From Geminicoccaceae bacterium (GTDB lineage Bacteria > Pseudomonadota > Alphaproteobacteria > Geminicoccales > Geminicoccaceae), in assembly GCA_028285265.1 (NCBI GenBank), contig JANQPX010000065.1, positions 62,001 through 126,000 on the forward strand: a DNA stretch of 64,000 bases, given 5' to 3'. Within the stretch, counting starts at the first letter, position 1, and each line of letters starts with the position of its first letter. The position numbers and the translations under genes were made by a program. Shown piece after piece: positions 8,169-14,211 of this stretch. A model generated the notes under the pieces. It saw only the letters and a program-made list of their open reading frames with translations. It ran no database searches and was not told the DNA's origin.

Positions 8169-10103
8169 TTAGGTCGTCTTGGTGAGCACGAAATCATACT
8201 CAACCGCGTAACAAGGGCTGGGCGCCTTTTGGCCATCCGGTAGGCGCAGATCGGTGGTCTTCACAAAGGGCCGAACCAGGCTGTCCTTGACACCAAACAC
8301 GGGATCGCTGTCGAGATGTGGATCCCCTTCAATGAAGACCATGGTTGTCAAACGCTGGAAGCCGGGTGCCTCAACACGCACGTGGACGTGGCCCGGCCGC
8401 ATGACGGAACGGTTCGCAGCCTTGAGCAGTTGCCCCACCGTGCCGTCATCGGGGATCGGATAAGAGGTTGGCATGATCGACGTGAACCAAAAGCGCCCCT
8501 CAGCATCGGTTCTAAAGAGGCCACGCAGGGCCAGGCCATCCCGGTCCTTCATCATGATGTCATAGGCGCCATCATCATCAGAATGCCAAATATCCACACG
8601 CGCGCCGCCAACCGGCGCGCCATCGATATCGAGCACCCGGCCGGTCATCACCATCGGGTCACCTGACACGCCGCCTGAGATGTCTGCACCATTCGGAAAC
8701 GTTGGACGCTCCTCGACAAAGAAGGGACCGAGCACTGAGTTCTCGGTTGCCCCGTCCGGAAAGCGGTGATTGATCAAATCGACCCGTGCTGTTGCGCCCA
8801 TCACATCCGAGAGCAGTACGAATTCCTGGCGCCCGCCAGTCGATAGGTGTCCGGTCTTGGTCAGAAACTCGATGGCCCACTCCCATTCTTGTTCGCTGGG
8901 CTCGACCTCTTCGAGAAACGCATGAAGATGCCGGGTGAACGCGTTCAGCACTTTCTGCGCTCGGGGCGTGCGCGCGCCCCTCATCGTCTCCAAGACGGCG
9001 GCCGTCAGATTCTCTTCCTTGATGTCACGCCCGTGCTCGCCCTCTTTTCGTTGTTGCGACACCGCGTTTGCTGTCGATGCCTGCTCGGCTTGGTAGAACT
9101 CTTGGACGAACTCGGAGGGTGGATTACCGGGCCAATGGATGACGGCTTCTTGGAAACTTGGCCGAGTGAACAAGCGACGGGCGTAGGCAGCGACCCTGGG
9201 ACGTTCGATATCGTTGAGTGCATGCCTACCTGTCCAGGCAAAGCCCATACCCAGCCATTGGAGACGAAAGAGACTGACCGCCCAATGGATGTCAGCCATT
9301 GTAAAGACGTCACCGCAAACCCAGGCCCGCTCATCGGCAAGGCGTTCCTCAAGATCACCGACGATCCCTATGATCTCATCTGTTGCTGAGCGCATGAGGT
9401 CTGGTGAGGCGACATAGACCTTGGCGGCTGCCTCCTTTCGGATTTTGGCGTCATAAGCAGCCGTCAGGTGTGGATGGCCCACGGCGAGGCTCCGTCCCTC
9501 CATCAGCTTCATGATTTTGTAGTCATGAGCGCCCGGCATGTTTTTTCGAAGCATCGCTGGGCGAAAGTCGCCATCGGGATGGGCGCCATAGAGCACTGCG
9601 ACATGGGGTGTGCCATCGACAATGTTGATCTCGCGGTCGATCTCACGCTTCAGTCGCGCCGGGCACAATTCTGTACCGCCCTGCCACTCGCGATCGATAT
9701 GCTCGCCGATCATTCGGCTATCAACGATCACCCGATCGGCGTCATGGTCGACCAGCGTCGGCACAACACAGGGATCAAAGCCCTCGGTGGTCGTGGAGGA
9801 GCGACCGGTATAGCCGGTCACCATCTCTCGCCCTTTGCCGCCCTGCATGCGAAGCCGCACATAATCGGGGTGATAATTCTCCATGGCTGGCGGCAAGATG
9901 TGGATGTCATGGCTGACGAAAGGTGCACCCTTTTCGAATAAGACGGTGCGGACTTTGTGCGAACAGACACTGAGCGCGAAGTGGTAAAGCTCAAAGCGAC
10001 GAGAACCCGTGCCGACGTGGCGATTGCGCATCGGGTCCGACAACGGGCCGTTGGCGGCATCCACCAGGTCGGCAAGACTTCGGCTCTCTCTGGCGTCCGC
10101 CAT
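8169..10103 (-). CDS. Glutathione S-transferase::intradiol ring-cleavage dioxygenase fusion
   Basis: A two-part enzyme of 644 residues. Residues about 35-330 are a GST: thioredoxin-fold start ELYHFALSVCSHKVRTVLFE, later FDPCVVPTLVDHDADRVIVDS, and an all-helical C-terminal half with WVCGDVFTMADIHWAV. Residues about 370-644 are an intradiol dioxygenase: a Dioxygenase_N helical segment, ENSVLGPFFVEE, then the catalytic beta-sandwich. The non-haem Fe(III) ligands are all visible: Tyr514 (DGAYD), Tyr548 (SYPIP), His572 and His574 (PGHVH). Their spacing of 34, 24 and 2 is close to catechol 1,2-dioxygenase (36, 24, 2). The likely substrate is a catechol, chlorocatechol or hydroxyquinol. ATG 10103 has GGAG 6 bp upstream; 10115 (ATG) and 10199 (TTG) are alternatives. 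It is divergent from the ABC importer. Confidence 0.88.
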   Translation of the reverse strand: MADARESRSLADLVDAANGPLSDPMRNRHVGTGSRRFELYHFALSVCSHKVRTVLFEKGAPFVSHDIHILPPAMENYHPDYVRLRMQGGKGREMVTGYTGRSSTTTEGFDPCVVPTLVDHDADRVIVDSRMIGEHIDREWQGGTELCPARLKREIDREINIVDGTPHVAVLYGAHPDGDFRPAMLRKNMPGAHDYKIMKLMEGRSLAVGHPHLTAAYDAKIRKEAAAKVYVASPDLMRSATDEIIGIVGDLEERLADERAWVCGDVFTMADIHWAVSLFRLQWLGMGFAWTGRHALNDIERPRVAAYARRLFTRPSFQEAVIHWPGNPPSEFVQEFYQAEQASTANAVSQQRKEGEHGRDIKEENLTAAVLETMRGARTPRAQKVLNAFTRHLHAFLEEVEPSEQEWEWAIEFLTKTGHLSTGGRQEFVLLSDVMGATARVDLINHRFPDGATENSVLGPFFVEERPTFPNGADISGGVSGDPMVMTGRVLDIDGAPVGGARVDIWHSDDDGAYDIMMKDRDGLALRGLFRTDAEGRFWFTSIMPTSYPIPDDGTVGQLLKAANRSVMRPGHVHVRVEAPGFQRLTTMVFIEGDPHLDSDPVFGVKDSLVRPFVKTTDLRLPDGQKAPSPCYAVEYDFVLTKTT

Positions 10104-10519
10104 GCGGTGCTCCATGGGTGGCCTATTCGCTGTCCCTGATTGATAGAAAACAGCCTTTCTGTTTGTCCAAAAGAAGCTGGAATCCGGTCTGGGTGTCAAG
10201 CTGGGCAGCGACGAGGCTGGATCAGCAGCATTCGCACCTTGACCGGTTCTACGTTTCGCGACAGGGTCGAGAAAACACGGATACAGAAGAGTAAAACAGG
10301 GAGCGGCTTGGTCAGGGAGTCTGATGGTTCAATTTTTCCCCGCAGTCCTACCGACGTATGCCCCTTCCGAGCGGGTAGGCGACATTGATGCTGTGTTTGA
10401 TGTCACCACCAAGATTTGTTGACGTTGGTGCGCTCTTGATCAAGGAGACGTCAAGGCGCTGATTGCATCGGCCTTTTGGGGCGATTGTCCAAGGCTCTCA
10501 AGCTAAGTTGGAGGATGAC
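10104..10519. promoter_or_regulatory. Divergent control region between dioxygenase-flotillin and ABC importer operons
   Basis: 416 bp. AAACAG (10148-10153) and CTGTTT (10159-10164) form a perfect 6-bp inverted repeat with a 5-nt spacer, 45 bp upstream of the dioxygenase start, so it is a candidate operator. A 32-codon open frame at 10324-10422 (MVQFFPAVLPTYAPSERVGD and onward) has GGGAG 5 bp before its ATG; it could be a leader peptide or a gene remnant. No regulator gene lies in or next to this block. Confidence 0.4.
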
Positions 10520-11830
10520 ATGACAATCTTGAAGAGCGGCTGGAACCGCCGTCGATTCTTGCAGACGACCGGCGCGGCCGCCGCGGCGACAAGTATCGGT
10601 GCTCCCGCCATTCACGCCCAAGACCGGGTGATCAAGATCGGCTATGTCAGCCCGCAGACCGGTCCACTCGCCGCGTTTGCCGAGGTCGACGATTTCACGA
10701 TCAACGGCTTTCTTGAAGCGACATCAGGTGGCGTGCAGGCGGGCTCCAAAAACGTTACCTTCGAGGTCGTGGTCAAGGATAGCCAGTCCAATCCGAACCG
10801 TGCAGCCGAGGTGGCGAAAGAGCTGATCGTCGATGATGAAATCGACATCATGGTAGTGGCGCACACACCCGAGACGACCAATCCGGTTGCGACCATTTGC
10901 GAGATCGAAGAGATCCCCTGTATCTCCACGCTCGCCCCTTGGCAGCCATGGTTTATCGGCCGGCAGGGTGACCCGACCGATCCGGGGAGCTGGACCCAGT
11001 TCGATTACACCTACCACTATCTTTGGGGCCTTGAGGACCTGATCGCGGTCTTCACCAACATGTGGAATCAGCTTGAGACTAACAACGTTGTGGGCGGTCT
11101 GTTTCCGAACGACGCCGATGGCAACGCCTGGGGTAATCCCGAGGTCGGTATGCCCCCCGCTCTTGCGGAGATGGGGTTCGAACTCACGGATCCCGGCCGA
11201 TATCAGAACCTGCAAGATGACTTCTCAGCTCAGATCAATGCGTTCAAGGAAGTCAACGCTGATATCATCACGGGTGTGGTGCTTCCGCCTGACTTTGCCA
11301 CCTTCTGGACCCAGGCTCGTCAGCAGGGCTTCACGCCGAAGGTCGCTTCAATTGGTAAGGCGATCCTATTCCCGTCGGCCGTCAATGCCATCGGCGATTC
11401 CGCCGAGAACCTCAGCTCCGAGGTCTGGTGGTCCAACGTTCACCCCTTCAGTTCGTCAATCACAGGTGCATCAGCTGCCGATGTTTGCGATGCTTACGAA
11501 AGCGAGACTGGCAAGCAATGGACCCAGCCGCTTGGCTTCGTCCACTCTCTCTTTGAGATCGTGGTCGACGTGGTCAAACGGGTCGACAGCGTGAATGACG
11601 CTGATGAGGTCGCCGAGGCGATCGCTGCGACCGAGCTCGACACCATTGTCGGACCGATCAAGTGGGATGGGGCAAACTTGCCGCCGTTTGCCCAGAAGAA
11701 TGTTGCCAAGACGCCGCTGGTTGGTGGCCAGTGGCGGAAGTCTGATGATGGTAAGTTCCGGATCGTCATCGTCGACAATCAGACCTACCCGGACATCCCT
11801 CTCGGCGGCGAGATGGAGCCCATCGGTTAG
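10520..11830 (+). CDS. Branched-chain-type ABC transporter substrate-binding protein, Tat-exported
   Basis: 436 residues. The N-terminus WNRRRFLQTTGAAAAATS is a twin-arginine signal ending at AIHA-Q. The mature part, starting VIKIGYVSPQTGPLAAFAEV, is a type I periplasmic-binding fold (Peripla_BP_6, as LivJ or amide/aromatic-acid binding proteins). The start is ATG 10520, with GGAGG 6 bp upstream; the frame is open to 10463. It is the first gene of a five-gene importer operon with LivG, LivF, LivH and LivM parts. Context points to an aromatic or phenolic ligand rather than an amino acid. Tat export suggests folding before secretion. Confidence 0.9.
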   Translation: MTILKSGWNRRRFLQTTGAAAAATSIGAPAIHAQDRVIKIGYVSPQTGPLAAFAEVDDFTINGFLEATSGGVQAGSKNVTFEVVVKDSQSNPNRAAEVAKELIVDDEIDIMVVAHTPETTNPVATICEIEEIPCISTLAPWQPWFIGRQGDPTDPGSWTQFDYTYHYLWGLEDLIAVFTNMWNQLETNNVVGGLFPNDADGNAWGNPEVGMPPALAEMGFELTDPGRYQNLQDDFSAQINAFKEVNADIITGVVLPPDFATFWTQARQQGFTPKVASIGKAILFPSAVNAIGDSAENLSSEVWWSNVHPFSSSITGASAADVCDAYESETGKQWTQPLGFVHSLFEIVVDVVKRVDSVNDADEVAEAIAATELDTIVGPIKWDGANLPPFAQKNVAKTPLVGGQWRKSDDGKFRIVIVDNQTYPDIPLGGEMEPIG

Positions 11831-11923
11831 GTAGCCCGGATTATGATATCGCACGCACCGGCAGCACGAACATGCCGGTGCCCGTGTGCCTCGATCATAA
11901 GCACCTCGCTTAAATGAACGCCG

Positions 11924-12637
11924 ATGTTGCTTGAACTTCGTAACGTCAAAAAAAGCTTTGGGGCCGTTACGGTCGCCGATGACGTGACGCTCGACGTCGA
12001 GGAAGGCGAGGCGCTCGGAATCATTGGACCGAATGGTGCTGGCAAGTCGTCGCTCTTCAATCTGATTACGGGGAATCTCGCGCCAGATGGCGGAATGATT
12101 AGCCTCGACGGCGCAGACATTACCCGCATGCCGGCGCGCTCGCGGGTTCATCGAGGCCTTGGGCGCTCCTATCAGATTCCACAACCTTTTGAACATATGA
12201 CCGTGTTTGAAAACACGGCAACGGCGGCCTGCTTCGGGGCCAATGAGCGCGAAGATGCGGTCAAGGACCATGTTGTCGACGTCCTCTATCGCACCGGTCT
12301 CTTGCCCAAGGCCAACCTCCCGGCCGGCGCCCTAAGCCTCCTCGAACGCAAGCGCTTGGAAATGGCGCGCGCGCTTGCGACCAAGCCTCGCCTCCTTCTG
12401 CTCGACGAGATCGCGGGCGGTCTCACGGAAGCGGAAAGCCACGAGCTGGTCGCAGCCATTCAAGCCATCGGGGCTGACGGCATTACCATCATTTGGATTG
12501 AGCACGTTACCCATGCTCTTCTCGCGGTGATCAACCGTCTCATCGCCATCGACTTCGGTACGATCATCGCTGAGGGTGAACCAAACGCGGTGATGGCCTC
12601 AGATGCCGTGCAGCGCATCTATCTCGGTGTTGAGTGA
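11924..12637 (+). CDS. ABC transporter ATPase, LivG type, with non-canonical signature motif
   Basis: 237 residues. Walker A is GPNGAGKSS at residues about 33-41; Walker B is RLLLLDEIAGGL; the switch histidine is in IIWIEHVTHALL. The ABC signature, normally LSGGQ or LSYGQ, reads LSLLERKRLEMARALA here. This is a known type of variation in LivG-like subunits, but it means one of the two composite ATP sites probably depends on LivF's signature. It lies 93 bp after the binding protein gene and overlaps the LivF start by one base. It powers import together with LivF. Confidence 0.88.
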   Translation: MLLELRNVKKSFGAVTVADDVTLDVEEGEALGIIGPNGAGKSSLFNLITGNLAPDGGMISLDGADITRMPARSRVHRGLGRSYQIPQPFEHMTVFENTATAACFGANEREDAVKDHVVDVLYRTGLLPKANLPAGALSLLERKRLEMARALATKPRLLLLDEIAGGLTEAESHELVAAIQAIGADGITIIWIEHVTHALLAVINRLIAIDFGTIIAEGEPNAVMASDAVQRIYLGVE

Positions 12638-13338
12638 TGGCACTCTTAGAAACCCAAGGCCTCACCGCCTTCTACGGCGACTTCCAGGCCCTCTACGGCA
12701 TCGATATGACGATCGATGAAGGTGAGACGATTGCCATGATCGGCGCGAACGGTGCCGGCAAGTCGACCTTCCTTGCCTCCGTCACAGGCCTACGTACGGC
12801 ATCCCCTGAGATGATTAGCTTTGACGGGCGATCGATTGGGGGTGCCAAGCCCGCCGACATTCTCGCGGCAGGAATCGCTATGGTACCGGAGGGTCGTCGT
12901 CTGTTTCCTTCGCTCTCCGTGGAAGAGAATCTGCTTGTCGGCAACTACGGCCGGAAGGTCCGCGGTGCTTGGGATTTGGAGGCCATTTACCGCCTATTTC
13001 CGATCTTAAAGGAACGACGCCATCAGGCATCAACCTCTCTTTCGGGCGGCCAGCAACAGATGGTGGCGCTCGGCCGGGCTCTCATGGCAAACCCGCGTTT
13101 GCTGCTTTGTGACGAGATCAGCCTCGGCCTTGCCCCCGCCGTGATCAAAGACATCTATCAGGCGCTCGATGCGATCCGCGCTGAGGGGGCGGCGACCCTT
13201 GTTGTCGAGCAGAACATCAACCAGGCGCTGTCGGTTGCCGATCGCGTCTACTGTCTTCTGGAGGGGCGGGTTACCCTCGAAGGCAGGCCCGCAGATCTCA
13301 GCCGCGAGCGGATTACCGCCGCTTATTTCGGTGGGTGA
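12637..13338 (+). CDS. ABC transporter ATPase, LivF type
   Basis: 233 residues. Walker A is GANGAGKST, the signature TSLSGGQQQMVALGRALM is canonical, Walker B is RLLLCDEISLGLAP, and the switch histidine position reads VVEQNINQAL, as usual for LivF. The ATG at 12637 shares its first base with the LivG stop; a GTG three bases earlier is also possible. It pairs with LivG as a heterodimeric motor. The next gene starts 3 bp after its stop, so translation is tightly coupled. Confidence 0.9.
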   Translation: MALLETQGLTAFYGDFQALYGIDMTIDEGETIAMIGANGAGKSTFLASVTGLRTASPEMISFDGRSIGGAKPADILAAGIAMVPEGRRLFPSLSVEENLLVGNYGRKVRGAWDLEAIYRLFPILKERRHQASTSLSGGQQQMVALGRALMANPRLLLCDEISLGLAPAVIKDIYQALDAIRAEGAATLVVEQNINQALSVADRVYCLLEGRVTLEGRPADLSRERITAAYFGG

Positions 13339-13341
13339 TCG

Positions 13342-14211
13342 ATGATTTGGGTCGATACTCTCATCCAAGGCATTCTTCTCGGCGGCCTCTACGCCCTTTT
13401 CGCTACGGGCCTCTCTTTGATCTTCGGCATCATGAGACTGGTGAACCTCGCCCATGGCGATTTTATGATCCTTGGTGCCTTTGCCGTTCTGATCGGGATC
13501 GAGGCACTCGGCCTCAACATCATGGTATCCGCGATTCTCGCCGCGATGTTGATGTTCATTGTCGGCTATGTGCTCCAATACGTGCTTTTGAACCGAACGC
13601 TTGGCAAGGACATCCTGCCGCCACTTCTGGTCACATTTGGCCTGTCGATCATCTTGCAAAACGGCATGTTAGAGGCCTTCTCGGCCGACACCCGTAGGCT
13701 GAAAGCTGGCGGCCTCGAAGACGTGTCGATCCAGCTCGGCGAGAACCTCGCCATTGGAGCGATGCCGCTTCTCACCTTTATCTCGGCTATCGTCGTTATC
13801 CTCGCGCTCAACACGCTCTTTTATCGGACCGAAACCGGCCGCGCCTTTCGTGCTACCTCCGACGATCCTGTGACCGCCCAGCTCATGGGGATCGACAACA
13901 ACCGTATCTTCGCGCTCGCCATGGCGCTCGCTATGCTCGTGGTGGCGATCGCTGGGCTCTATCTCGGCAGTCGCGCAACCTTTGATCCATCGATGGGTCC
14001 AACCCGACTGATCTTCGCCTTCGAAGCAGTGATTATCGGTGGCCTTGGCAGCCTCTGGGGGACGCTTGCTGGTGGGGTGATCCTTGGCCTCGCTCAGACA
14101 ATTGGTGCACGCATTGACCCGGAATGGCAGATGCTCGCGGGCCATATCGTCTTCTTAATTGTGTTGGTGTTTCGCCCACGCGGTCTTTTTCCGAGGACGG
14201 TGGACACGTGA
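13342..14211 (+). CDS. ABC transporter permease, LivH type
   Basis: 289 residues, eight or so hydrophobic segments. The N-terminal LIQGILLGGLYALFATGLSL and IMRLVNLAHGDFMILGAF are family hallmarks, and FRATSDDPVTAQLMGID is the cytoplasmic coupling loop that contacts the ATPases. It forms the translocation channel together with the LivM part of the next gene. Its stop overlaps the GTG start of the next gene by 4 bp (GTGA). Confidence 0.9.
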   Translation: MIWVDTLIQGILLGGLYALFATGLSLIFGIMRLVNLAHGDFMILGAFAVLIGIEALGLNIMVSAILAAMLMFIVGYVLQYVLLNRTLGKDILPPLLVTFGLSIILQNGMLEAFSADTRRLKAGGLEDVSIQLGENLAIGAMPLLTFISAIVVILALNTLFYRTETGRAFRATSDDPVTAQLMGIDNNRIFALAMALAMLVVAIAGLYLGSRATFDPSMGPTRLIFAFEAVIIGGLGSLWGTLAGGVILGLAQTIGARIDPEWQMLAGHIVFLIVLVFRPRGLFPRTVDT

